From assembly GCF_039523735.1 (NCBI RefSeq), contig NZ_BAAAFW010000058.1, positions 62,001 through 126,000 of the forward strand: DNA of 64,000 bases, read 5' to 3'. The stretch is from Tatumella punctata. Its GTDB lineage: Bacteria > Pseudomonadota > Gammaproteobacteria > Enterobacterales > Enterobacteriaceae. The translations under genes were made by a program, and so were the position numbers. Positions 26,617-34,460 of the stretch are shown piece by piece (the stretch's first letter is position 1; each line of letters begins with the position of its first letter). The notes beneath the pieces were generated by a model. The model did not search any database. It saw only the letters and a list, made by a program, of their open reading frames with translations, and had not been told where the DNA came from.

Positions 26617-27161
26617 TATTCCCCCCTGAAGCCATTAGGTGTCTGACGGTCCGGTTCTGCTACCCCGGTCAGGTCACGGCGTCCCTGGCTGTATTTAGTC
26701 ACTCTGCCTGTCTGCAGAGAGCGGGCCAGTTTCTGCTGCCACTGGACATGATGAAACACCCGCCCTTCAGCCTGCCAGTAAGCGACAAATGAGGCCAGCT
26801 CTTCATCGGTAACTGGTTCACTCAGGGCTATTCCCCACAGTGCTGCCTGACGCTGAAAATCTTTATCAGGCTGCCAGCCGGCAAACATCGGAAACTTACC
26901 GGCCGGAATACGTAAGGCGGCGGGCGATGCCGCTTGCGGGTCAAAGAACTGTTCATCCAGCACGATATCCGCCGGTCGTTGCAGCGCAGTTTCCGCAGCT
27001 AACAGTTCTGCCAGCCGCTCAGCGGTCAGCGCATACATCACCGGGGCATTCTGGTTAAATACCGCAAGCGTTCCCTGCCCGGCGCTTTGCAGTGCAGAAA
27101 CGGGATCCTGGCTGAATTCATCCAGCCCGATGATTGATGAGGCTAAAATTTTAACCGGCAT
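26616..27161 (-). CDS. dnaT: DnaT, primosomal protein
   Basis: DnaT helps PriA/PriB recruit DnaB-DnaC at collapsed forks. The 181-residue protein (179 in E. coli) has the oligomerisation N-terminal domain (MPVKILASSIIGLDEF...) and the highly conserved C-terminal ssDNA-binding segment VAYWQAEGRVFHHVQWQQKL at about residues 127-146. The two-gene dnaT-dnaC unit is conserved. In E. coli it borders yjjA/yjjB, so the present neighbours differ. Confidence 0.94.
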   Translation of the reverse strand: MPVKILASSIIGLDEFSQDPVSALQSAGQGTLAVFNQNAPVMYALTAERLAELLAAETALQRPADIVLDEQFFDPQAASPAALRIPAGKFPMFAGWQPDKDFQRQAALWGIALSEPVTDEELASFVAYWQAEGRVFHHVQWQQKLARSLQTGRVTKYSQGRRDLTGVAEPDRQTPNGFRGE

Positions 27162-27341
27162 AGCAGAACCTGATGTTATAGAATTTTCTGTTCAGGGTAT
27201 GAATGACACCACCGAACCACCGGCAGATAGTGTATCAAGTTTGTCGTCGCGGATCGCAAAAACATGAGATCAATATGACGGCCAGAAAGACACTGTCTGG
27301 CGGTAACGGGCAGGCCCGGCACTCACTGGCAGGAGAGAAGA

Positions 27342-27920
27342 ATGGTGATTACACGTTGTGGCTGGGTCAGTGATGACCCGCTTTATATTGCCTACCATGA
27401 CCATGAATGGGGCGTCCCCGTTAAAGATCCGCAGCGCTTATTTGAAATGCTGTGCCTCGAAGGTCAGCAGGCCGGTCTGTCGTGGATAACCGTACTGCGT
27501 AAGCGCGAGGCCTACCGGCGATTATTCCACCAGTTTTCGGCCCGTAAAATAGCCGGCATGACTGATGACGATATTGAACAACGCTTGCGCGATCCCTCAA
27601 TAATTCGTCACCGGGGGAAAATAACGTCACTGCTTACCAATGCCAGGGCGATGCTGGCGATGGAGTCGGCCGGTGAGCCATTCAGTGATTTTTTATGGGG
27701 ATTCGTCAATCATCAGCCACAGGTGAGCCGCTATGCCTGCTATCGTGACGCACCGACCACCAGCCCTCAGGCAACCCGCCTGTCCGCGGCCCTGAAAAAG
27801 CGGGGGTTTACCTTTATCGGACCGACCATCTGCCATGCATTTATGCAGGCGACAGGTATGATTATCGATCACCAGACGGACTGTTTTTGCCACCAGGATA
27901 ACCTCCCCTCCGGTCAGTGA
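27342..27920 (+). CDS. tag: Tag, 3-methyladenine DNA glycosylase I
   Basis: Tag removes 3-methyladenine from DNA as constitutive alkylation repair. The 192-residue protein (187 in E. coli) shows the zinc ligands Cys6 and His19 at the N-terminus and His/Cys in DHQTDCFCH at the C-terminus, plus the catalytic-pocket Glu40 in MLCLEGQQAGLSWITVL. GGAGAG precedes the ATG. It is a single gene before the ketogluconate cluster; E. coli also has tag near ghrB. Confidence 0.95.
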   Translation: MVITRCGWVSDDPLYIAYHDHEWGVPVKDPQRLFEMLCLEGQQAGLSWITVLRKREAYRRLFHQFSARKIAGMTDDDIEQRLRDPSIIRHRGKITSLLTNARAMLAMESAGEPFSDFLWGFVNHQPQVSRYACYRDAPTTSPQATRLSAALKKRGFTFIGPTICHAFMQATGMIIDHQTDCFCHQDNLPSGQ

Positions 27921-28032
27921 ATGCCGGTAAATAACCCGATGAACGTACTGCAGGGTCGAATCTCTCCTTACAGACAGGCATAATTAACCCAAAGGATCCG
28001 CTTTCCTGCGGGTTTAACAGGAGACAGACGGA

Positions 28033-29055
28033 ATGACCAGCAGGCCAGCAAGAGCCACAATCAGCGACGTCGCCAGAGCCGCGGGCACAGGTAAAACCAG
28101 TGTTTCCCGCTACCTTAATGGTGAGCTGGATATATTATCTCCCGCGTTAAAAGAACGCATCGCGCAGGCAATTGCCGCCCTCGATTACCGGCCAAGCCAG
28201 ATGGCTCGCAGCCTGAAACGCGGCCGGACACGACTGATTGGTCTGATTATTGCGGATATCACCAATGCCTATTCAGTTGAGATAATGTGCGGCATTGAAG
28301 CCGCCTGCAGAGACTATGGCTTTACCCTGCTGATGTGTAATACCAATAACGAACTTGCCCTGGAGCAATACTATATCCAGTTGCTGAGCAGCTATCAGGT
28401 GGAAGGAATTATCGTTAATGCTGTCGGCATGCGGGAAGAAGAACTCGGCAGGTTACAACAATCGCGCCTGCCGATGACCCTGATTGATCGGAAAATTGCT
28501 GATTTCGATTGTGATGTTATCGGCCTCGATAACCATGAAGCGTCAGAAAAAGTGACCCGTCATCTGGCTGATAATGGATACACGGCTCTGTTGTTTATCA
28601 GTGAACCCATTGGCAGCGTCAATACCCGCCGTGAAAGACTTGAGACTTTCCGGCAGACAATCGCTGCCTGTCCCGATGTCGAGGGTGAAAATGCGGAGAT
28701 TGCCCTGCATCAGACATCGGAGCTGAGTCTTTGTCTGAAAGATTTCCTGCACCGTCACCGCCATCAGCGCTGTGCCATTATCTCCGCTAACGGGCCGCTG
28801 ACATTACAGGTGGTGAAAGAGTTGCAGGCGCAAGCGGTTGTCACCGGTACCGATGCCGGGCTGGTCGGGTTCGATGAAATGAACTGGTCTTCACTGGTCG
28901 GGAGCGGTATTACCACCCTGAAACAGCCAACCCACCAGATTGGTTACAGGGCACTGCAAAGCGTCATTCACCGGATTAAACATCCGGACGCTGAAAAAAC
29001 AGAACAATTTTTTAGTGGTGAACTGGTGGTACGCGGCTCCAGTCAGCCACTCTGA
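28033..29055 (+). CDS. ptxS: LacI-family regulator, PtxS-like
   Basis: This 340-residue LacI/GalR repressor has an N-terminal helix-turn-helix (ATISDVARAAGTGKTSVSRY, residues 8-27), hinge helix (SQMARSLKRG) and a periplasmic-binding-protein-like effector domain. It lies 149 nt before a kguE-like gene and upstream of ghrB, matching the placement of PtxS, the 2-ketogluconate-responsive repressor of Pseudomonas kgu genes. The symbol is inferred from context and resemblance; other sugar-acid regulators such as GntR/IdnR types are possible. Confidence 0.7.
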   Translation: MTSRPARATISDVARAAGTGKTSVSRYLNGELDILSPALKERIAQAIAALDYRPSQMARSLKRGRTRLIGLIIADITNAYSVEIMCGIEAACRDYGFTLLMCNTNNELALEQYYIQLLSSYQVEGIIVNAVGMREEELGRLQQSRLPMTLIDRKIADFDCDVIGLDNHEASEKVTRHLADNGYTALLFISEPIGSVNTRRERLETFRQTIAACPDVEGENAEIALHQTSELSLCLKDFLHRHRHQRCAIISANGPLTLQVVKELQAQAVVTGTDAGLVGFDEMNWSSLVGSGITTLKQPTHQIGYRALQSVIHRIKHPDAEKTEQFFSGELVVRGSSQPL

Positions 29056-29122
29056 AATACACTGCTGCAGTAATAATCAGTCAGTTTTGAGATATACATC
29101 TAATATTTTGTTTTCCGCCTGG

Positions 29123-29136
29123 TGGAACCGATACCA
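29123..29136. promoter_or_regulatory. Candidate LacI-type operator before kguE
   Basis: TGGAACCGATACCA is an imperfect palindrome (10 of 14 positions symmetric) with the central CG usual in LacI-family operators. It lies 69 nt before kguE and after the regulator gene, a plausible site for the adjacent repressor. No experiment supports it. Confidence 0.42.
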
Positions 29137-29204
29137 TTCGGATAGAAATAGCGTATAAGTGAGAAATTCTTAATGCATGACTGATAAAGCATAAGGGGCA
29201 GAAC

Positions 29205-29954
29205 ATGGAAGCTGAGATTATTGTCGTTACCGGAGCATACGGTAAACAGGAAGTACTGGCTGCCGGAGGCCAGCGGGCTTTTCTTCCGGTTATTGAGCAA
29301 GCCGGAGCTGACGGTGTCGAAATCCGCCGTGAGCTATTTTCTGACGATGAACTCAGCAGGCTGCCTGCTCTGGCGGCCGATATCGCCCGTCACCGGCTAA
29401 CCGCCTTCTATTCAGTACCGGATACATTGTTCACCGCACCCGGAGTAATCAACCCCGGCCTGCAGACCTACTTTGAGGAAGCCGCAATACTCAATGCCGG
29501 GGTACTGAAATTATCCCTCGGGTACCCTGCCGGAGATGTCACCCGACAACAACTGACAGCGGCAATTGAAGCCTGTCCGGTCCCGATTGTTATTGAGAAT
29601 GATCAGACGGCTGGCGGAAAAATCGCACCGATGGAAGATTTTTTCTTCGCTTTCAATGGTATTGAAAAACTGCAGGGCATGACATTCGACACAGGCAACT
29701 GGCGATGGATCGGGGAATCTCCCGAACAAGCCGCCAGCCGGTTAGCCCCCTATGTCAGTTATATTCATGTCAAAGTCGCCATTCCGCACCCTTCGGGCTT
29801 TCAGGCCGTTCCGCCCGATGAGCATGACAGCCAGTGGCGCGAGTTACTGGCTGCCCTGCCCGCCCGCGTACCGCGAGGCATCGAATTTCCATTATCAGGC
29901 GGCGACTTAACTGCGGTCACCCGTCGCTATGTCAGTTTGCTCCGGCAAGACTGA
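29205..29954 (+). CDS. kguE: KguE-like sugar phosphate isomerase/epimerase
   Basis: This 249-residue TIM-barrel protein of the xylose-isomerase-like AP_endonuc_2 family resembles KguE, a protein of 2-ketogluconate catabolism whose precise reaction is unclear. Metal-site residues visible include VIENDQTAGG (Glu/Asp/Gln), MTFDTGNWRW and IHVKVA with His, and the final Glu in PRGIEFPLSGGD. AGGGGCAG weakly precedes the ATG. The usual partners kguK (kinase) and kguT (transporter) are not next to it. Confidence 0.7.
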   Translation: MEAEIIVVTGAYGKQEVLAAGGQRAFLPVIEQAGADGVEIRRELFSDDELSRLPALAADIARHRLTAFYSVPDTLFTAPGVINPGLQTYFEEAAILNAGVLKLSLGYPAGDVTRQQLTAAIEACPVPIVIENDQTAGGKIAPMEDFFFAFNGIEKLQGMTFDTGNWRWIGESPEQAASRLAPYVSYIHVKVAIPHPSGFQAVPPDEHDSQWRELLAALPARVPRGIEFPLSGGDLTAVTRRYVSLLRQD

Positions 29955-30072
29955 TCGGTGCACCGTCCGCTGAATATTCCCGGCTGATTACTCCTCTGTT
30001 TTCCGGAACCACCGATAATGTCGGTACGGGACCCGCGGTATAACTCAACCAGTAATGATAAAGAGAGACTGA

Positions 30073-31053
30073 ATGAAACCTTCCGTAATACTTTATGAAC
30101 CATTACCCGCTGATTTGCGCAGTCAGCTGGAAGCCCGTTACCAGGTCACCGAAGTCAGCAATCTGGACAGCCACACCATTGCCAGTCATGCAGCTGCATT
30201 TTCTGAGGCTGTGGGCCTGCTGGGTTCCGGCAGTAAAGTCGATCAGGCCTTACTGGAGCAGATGCCGGCATTGCGCGCCTGTTCAACAATTTCTGTCGGT
30301 TACGATCTGTTTGATCTTGATGCACTGGATGCGCGCCGGATTGCATTAATGCATACCCCTACCGTATTGACCGAAACCGTCGCTGACACGGTGTTCGCAC
30401 TGATCCTCGCCAGTGCACGCCGGGTGACCGAGTTGGATAGCTGGGTCAAAGCCGGCGAATGGAAAAAAAGTATTGGCCCTGAACACTTTAGTATTGATGT
30501 GCACCATAAAACTCTGGGTATTGTTGGCATGGGCCGTATCGGGATGGCCGTCGCACAACGTGCTCATTACGGCTTTGGTATGAATATCCTGTATAACGCA
30601 CGTAAACACCACCCGCAGGCAGAATCACGGTTTTCTGCAAAATATTGTGATATTAATCAGCTGCTTGAACAGAGTGATTTTGTGTGTGTTATTCTGCCGC
30701 TGACTGAACAAACCCGGCATTTAATCGGCGAAGAACAACTGTCCCGTATGAAACCCAGCGCGATATTGATCAATGCCGGCCGGGGGCCTGTCGTTGATGA
30801 GCAGGCCCTCACCCGGGCACTGAAAAACCACACCCTCTATGCCGCAGGGCTGGATGTCTTTGAACAGGAACCTGTTCCGGCAAATGCAGAACTGCTGAGT
30901 TTACCGAATGTGGTTACGCTGCCACATGTCGGTTCGGCGACCCATGAAACACGTTACGGGATGAAACGTGATGCCGTGGAAAATCTGATTGCGGCGCTGG
31001 ACGGTAAGCTGGAAAAAAACTGTGTAAATCCTCAGGCGGTTAATCCGGCCTAG
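30073..31053 (+). CDS. ghrB: GhrB, 2-ketoaldonate/glyoxylate reductase
   Basis: GhrB reduces 2-ketogluconate, hydroxypyruvate and glyoxylate with NADPH. The 326-residue D-2-hydroxyacid dehydrogenase has the nucleotide motif GIVGMGRIGMAVAQRA near residues 150-165, the catalytic Arg in INAGRGPVVDE, Glu in DVFEQEP, and His in LPHVGSATHETRYG. It is close to E. coli GhrB throughout (MKPSVILYEPLP start, ENLIAALDG...NCVNPQ end). In kgu-type clusters the corresponding gene is kguD, consistent with 2-ketogluconate reduction to gluconate. Confidence 0.91.
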   Translation: MKPSVILYEPLPADLRSQLEARYQVTEVSNLDSHTIASHAAAFSEAVGLLGSGSKVDQALLEQMPALRACSTISVGYDLFDLDALDARRIALMHTPTVLTETVADTVFALILASARRVTELDSWVKAGEWKKSIGPEHFSIDVHHKTLGIVGMGRIGMAVAQRAHYGFGMNILYNARKHHPQAESRFSAKYCDINQLLEQSDFVCVILPLTEQTRHLIGEEQLSRMKPSAILINAGRGPVVDEQALTRALKNHTLYAAGLDVFEQEPVPANAELLSLPNVVTLPHVGSATHETRYGMKRDAVENLIAALDGKLEKNCVNPQAVNPA

Positions 31054-31092
31054 TTTTCCGCGGAATACGGAGAAAACATCAATATAATCATT

Positions 31093-31113
31093 GCGCCCGC
31101 CAATGGCGGGCGC
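31093..31113. terminator. GC-rich hairpin after ghrB
   Basis: A perfect 9-bp GCGCCCGCC/GGCGGGCGC stem with an AAT loop lies 40 nt after the ghrB stop. No T-run follows, so it is a weak terminator or an mRNA end-protecting structure. Confidence 0.5.
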
Positions 31114-31153
31114 TATGGTGAGATTACCACCGATTAACCAACTATTGTCCTCT

Positions 31154-32407
31154 ATGCACTTTTCTCAGTTCGGTAACAAATTTACCCGTCAGACCGGTAT
31201 TTCCCGTTTAATGGAAGATATGGGGGCGGGTTTACGTACCCCGGGTACCGTGATGCTCGGCGGCGGTAACCCTGCAAAAATTCCGCAGATGGATGAATAT
31301 TTTCAGCAATTACTGGAAGAGATGCACCAGAGTGGCACACTGACAGAAGCGCTGTGTAACTATGATGGCCCGCGCGGCAAAGACAAGTTACTGGAAAGTC
31401 TGGCAGCAACACTCAGGCAACGTCAGGGCTGGGATATTTCTGCCAAAAATATTGCACTGACTAATGGCAGTCAGAGCGCTTTTTTTTATCTGTTCAATCT
31501 GTTTGCCGGTAAACAGGCTGACGGAACAACACGTAAAGTCCTGTTCCCTCTGACCCCGGAATACCTGGGCTATGCCGATGCGGGTCTGGAAGAAGATCTG
31601 TTTATCGCCGCCAGGCCGGCCATCCGCCATCTACCGGAAGGGCAGTTCAAATATCATATCGATATGGACAACCTTACTGTCGATGACAATATTGGTCTGA
31701 TCTGTGTCTCACGACCCACCAACCCGACAGGTAATGTGATTACCGATGCAGAGGTGCTGGAACTGGATAAGCTGGCACAACAGCATAATATTCCGCTATT
31801 GATCGATAATGCCTATGGGCTGCCTTTTCCGGGTATCATTTTTACCGACGTCAATGCCGTGTGGAATCAGAACATTATCCTGTGTATGAGCCTGTCAAAA
31901 CTGGGGCTGCCCGGCGCAAGGTGCGGGATCATTATCGCCAGCCAGCAGACAATCACGGCTCTGGGGAATATGAACGGTATTATCAGCCTGGCCCCGGGCA
32001 GTGTCGGACCTGCGATTGCCCACCAGATGATCTGTCGTAATGATTTACTGGAATTATCAGAGCAGGTGATCAAACCCTATTACCGCCATAAGGTCGCAGA
32101 AACTATCGCACTGATCCGCCGCCACATTCCGGAAGAACGCTGTCTGATCCATAAACCGGAAGGCGCTATTTTCCTCTGGCTGTGGTTCCATGAGCTGCCG
32201 GTCACCACCGAAACACTCTACCATCGCCTGAAAGCGCGCGGTGTACTGATGGTGCCGGGGCATTTCTTTTTCCCCGGATTGCAGGACGAATGGGCCCATA
32301 CCCATCAGTGCATGCGAATGAATTATGTGCCTGATAATGCAGAAATCGAACGGGCAGTCATTATTCTTGCTGAAGAGCTGGATAAATTATATTCATTAGC
32401 AGGTTAG
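31154..32407 (+). CDS. avtA: AvtA, valine-pyruvate aminotransferase
   Basis: AvtA transfers the amino group of valine to pyruvate, contributing to alanine synthesis. The ATG at 31154 gives 417 residues beginning MHFSQFGNKFTRQTG, exactly the E. coli length. The PLP Lys lies in CMSLSKLGLPGARCG, with DNAYGLPFPG upstream holding the cofactor Asp/Tyr. An in-frame ATG at 31091 falls in the hairpin region and is rejected. The ribosome site is weak. The gene is 28 nt before eamA, likely cotranscribed. Confidence 0.94.
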   Translation: MHFSQFGNKFTRQTGISRLMEDMGAGLRTPGTVMLGGGNPAKIPQMDEYFQQLLEEMHQSGTLTEALCNYDGPRGKDKLLESLAATLRQRQGWDISAKNIALTNGSQSAFFYLFNLFAGKQADGTTRKVLFPLTPEYLGYADAGLEEDLFIAARPAIRHLPEGQFKYHIDMDNLTVDDNIGLICVSRPTNPTGNVITDAEVLELDKLAQQHNIPLLIDNAYGLPFPGIIFTDVNAVWNQNIILCMSLSKLGLPGARCGIIIASQQTITALGNMNGIISLAPGSVGPAIAHQMICRNDLLELSEQVIKPYYRHKVAETIALIRRHIPEERCLIHKPEGAIFLWLWFHELPVTTETLYHRLKARGVLMVPGHFFFPGLQDEWAHTHQCMRMNYVPDNAEIERAVIILAEELDKLYSLAG

Positions 32408-32435
32408 TTAACCTTCTGATTCCACAGGTTTACTT

Positions 32436-33353
32436 ATGCGTTCTAAAGATTTTATCCTGGCACTCTGCGTGGTGATTATCTGGGGTGTGAATTTCGTTGT
32501 TATCAAAGTCGGCCTGGACGATATTCCGCCCTTTCTGCTCGCCAGCCTGCGCTTTGCGCTGGTGGCCTTTCCTGCCTGCCTGTTTATTCGCCGGCCGGCA
32601 GTGCCTTTCAAATGGCTGCTGGCCTATGGACTGACCATCAGTTTCGGTCAGTTCGCTTTTCTGTTTCTGTCGATTAAGCTCGGGATGCCCGCCGGGCTCG
32701 CGTCGCTGATCCTTCAGGCGCAGGTATTCTTTACGCTGTTATTCGGGGCCCTGTTTCTCAGGGAATCACTGCGCTGGTATAACATTGCGGGCTTACTGAT
32801 TGCTGTCTGCGGAATGATTTTTCTGGCAGAGCACAGTCTGACAGGAACAGGCACTGTCGGTATGCCACTCATCGCATTGCTGTTCACTCTGGCGGCAGCG
32901 GTCTGCTGGGGACTGGGAAATATCACCAACAAAGTCATTATGCGCCATTATCCGGTGCCCGCCATGTCACTGGTGGTATGGAGTGCGTTTATTCCGTTAC
33001 TGCCGTTTATGCTCTGTAGCTGGTGGTTCGACGGTATCGACACCATCCAGTACAGCCTGACACATTTTTCTTTTACGGGTGTATTCGCGGTCATCTATCT
33101 GTCACTACTGTCGACGATTATAGGCTATGGATTATGGGGCAGCTTACTGGCCCGTTATGAAACCTCACGGGTGGCCCCCATGGCTTTACTGGTCCCGGTC
33201 GCAGGGATATTCAGTGCAGCCTTACTGTTACACGAATCTATGAGTCCTGCACAGATCTCCGGCATTATGGTGATTATCGCCGGGCTGCTGGTCAATACCT
33301 TTGCCGGAAAGCTACAGCAACGACTCACCGGGAACCTAACGAATAACAGATAA
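32436..33353 (+). CDS. eamA: EamA, O-acetylserine/cysteine exporter
   Basis: This DMT-superfamily exporter in E. coli releases cysteine-pathway metabolites. The 305-residue protein has ten membrane helices in two EamA repeats (about 5-130 and 148-290). It aligns with E. coli EamA (YdeD) in WGVNFVVIKVGL, GLTISFGQFAFLF, GMPAGLASLILQAQ and RYETSRVAPMALLVPV. Substrate assignment follows the family member and is not visible in sequence. It ends just before the ibpA terminator. Confidence 0.86.
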   Translation: MRSKDFILALCVVIIWGVNFVVIKVGLDDIPPFLLASLRFALVAFPACLFIRRPAVPFKWLLAYGLTISFGQFAFLFLSIKLGMPAGLASLILQAQVFFTLLFGALFLRESLRWYNIAGLLIAVCGMIFLAEHSLTGTGTVGMPLIALLFTLAAAVCWGLGNITNKVIMRHYPVPAMSLVVWSAFIPLLPFMLCSWWFDGIDTIQYSLTHFSFTGVFAVIYLSLLSTIIGYGLWGSLLARYETSRVAPMALLVPVAGIFSAALLLHESMSPAQISGIMVIIAGLLVNTFAGKLQQRLTGNLTNNR

Positions 33354-33379
33354 AAAAACGCCGCATTTCTGCGGCGCTT
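33352..33379 (-). terminator. Rho-independent terminator of ibpA
   Basis: A 7-bp stem CGCCGCA/TGCGGCG (33359-33365 and 33370-33376) with a TTTC loop is followed on the minus strand by seven T residues (A-run 33352-33358). It begins 27 nt after the ibpA stop. The convergent eamA may also use it. Confidence 0.88.
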
Positions 33380-33402
33380 AATCAGAGCATACTCAGCAAC
33401 CA

Positions 33403-33828
33403 TTAAACCGCTGAGTGACTGATTTCGATGCGGCGGGGTTTGGCTTCTTCCGGAGTAATACGTTCCAGGTCGATGCTCAGTAAACCATTCTCCAGCCGTG
33501 CATCACGCACCAGGATATGATCAGCCAGCTGGAACTTACGCTCGAAGTTACGCTCAGCGATCCCCTGATACAGGTATTTTTTCTCACTCTGTTCTGTGGG
33601 GTGAGAGCCACGGACCATCAGCATATTATCGTGAAACGTAATATCCAGTTCTTTCTGCGAAAAGCCGGCAACGGCAATAGTGATCCGGTAGTGGGTATCA
33701 TCTACCAGTTCGACATTGTACGGAGGATATCCGCCATTAGACTGGTTCGGATTAGATTCCAGCAGATTAAATAAACGGTCAAAACCAATAGCAGAACGAT
33801 ATAACGGGGATAAGTCAAAATTACGCAT
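33403..33828 (-). CDS. ibpA: IbpA, small heat-shock protein
   Basis: IbpA binds aggregating proteins and keeps them accessible to the DnaK/ClpB machinery. The 141-residue protein begins MRNFDLSPLYRSAIGFDRLF. It holds the alpha-crystallin domain (about 35-125) and a C-terminal tail with the IEI anchoring motif (RRIEISHSAV). No ibpB follows: the next gene downstream is convergent eamA. A single IbpA is known in Erwiniaceae, where it works alone. It has a sigma-32 promoter and a ROSE-like leader. Confidence 0.95.
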   Translation of the reverse strand: MRNFDLSPLYRSAIGFDRLFNLLESNPNQSNGGYPPYNVELVDDTHYRITIAVAGFSQKELDITFHDNMLMVRGSHPTEQSEKKYLYQGIAERNFERKFQLADHILVRDARLENGLLSIDLERITPEEAKPRRIEISHSAV

Positions 33829-33923
33829 AACAGACTCCTGAATGTCAGCAAGTATTGTTCACCTTCCCTGAGGGACAGGCTGATAACCTCCGGATAACCC
33901 TGATGGCGAAATCCGGAGCCTTA
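33829..33923 (-). promoter_or_regulatory. ROSE-like RNA thermometer in the ibpA leader
   Basis: The 95-nt leader can fold into successive hairpins. CTCCGGAT (33888-33895) pairs with ATCCGGAG (33911-33918), and a small TCCCTGAGGGA hairpin follows near 33865. The TTGCT motif (33847-33851 on the minus strand) lies close to the AGGAG ribosome site (33835-33839). TTGCT pairing imperfectly with AGGAG is the mark of ROSE elements, which melt with heat. ibpA ROSE elements are established in enterobacteria. Confidence 0.75.
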
Positions 33924-33930
33924 CTCATAT

Positions 33931-33957
33931 AGTGGGGTCGATCGCATTTTTTTCAAG
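33931..33957 (-). promoter_or_regulatory. Sigma-32 promoter of ibpA
   Basis: On the minus strand CTTGAAA (33951-33957) and CCCCACT (33931-33937) are separated by 13 nt. This closely fits the sigma-32 consensus CTTGAAA-N13/14-CCCCATnT, placing transcription start near 33923. Confidence 0.88.
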
Positions 33958-34094
33958 CAAAAAGATGTTTTTTTGAGCCAGTGACCACGAATTGACTTAC
34001 ACTCAGGGAACCTTGACCGCAATATGCGCGCTTATCTGCAACGATTAACTCTGTCTGAAATATCAGGCTGCGGGAATGAAAAGGGATGATGATG

Positions 34095-34460
34095 ATGAAA
34101 ACCAGAAACAGGATTCCGGCAGCAGGCGTAATTGTCTGGTGTGCGTTTTCGTCCACTGGCTGTTCCAGTGTGATGTCACATACCGGGGCTGACCAGGGAT
34201 ATTATCCGGGGACCCGGGCAAATACCGAAATCCTTAAAGATGATAATACCCGCTGGCCAATTAAAACGCTGGCAGTCGTTGATTACCCCTTTTCAGCCGT
34301 AATGGATACCCTGTTACTGCCGTGGGATTACTTTCGCGAAGACACAGGTAAAAGCGGTACATCACTGCGGGCCAGGGTGGCAGAAAGTGAACGTCTGGCG
34401 AAAACCCGTGAATCACTGCCCGCCAGCAGCACTGCTACAATACAAAACCGTCCACAATAA
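34095..34460 (+). CDS. yidQ: YidQ, DUF1375 lipoprotein
   Basis: This is a small predicted lipoprotein of unknown function (DUF1375, YceK/YidQ). Four consecutive in-frame ATG codons begin at 34086; the AAGGG ribosome site at 34081-34085 is best spaced for the third or fourth, and 34095 is used here (121 residues). A signal peptide ends STGCSSVMSHTG. The conserved core is YYPGTRANTEIL...AVVDYPFSAVMDTLLLPWD with a short variable tail. The order ibpA/yidQ/yidR is that of E. coli. Its 3' end overlaps the convergent yidR by 26 nt. Confidence 0.88.
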   Translation: MKTRNRIPAAGVIVWCAFSSTGCSSVMSHTGADQGYYPGTRANTEILKDDNTRWPIKTLAVVDYPFSAVMDTLLLPWDYFREDTGKSGTSLRARVAESERLAKTRESLPASSTATIQNRPQ

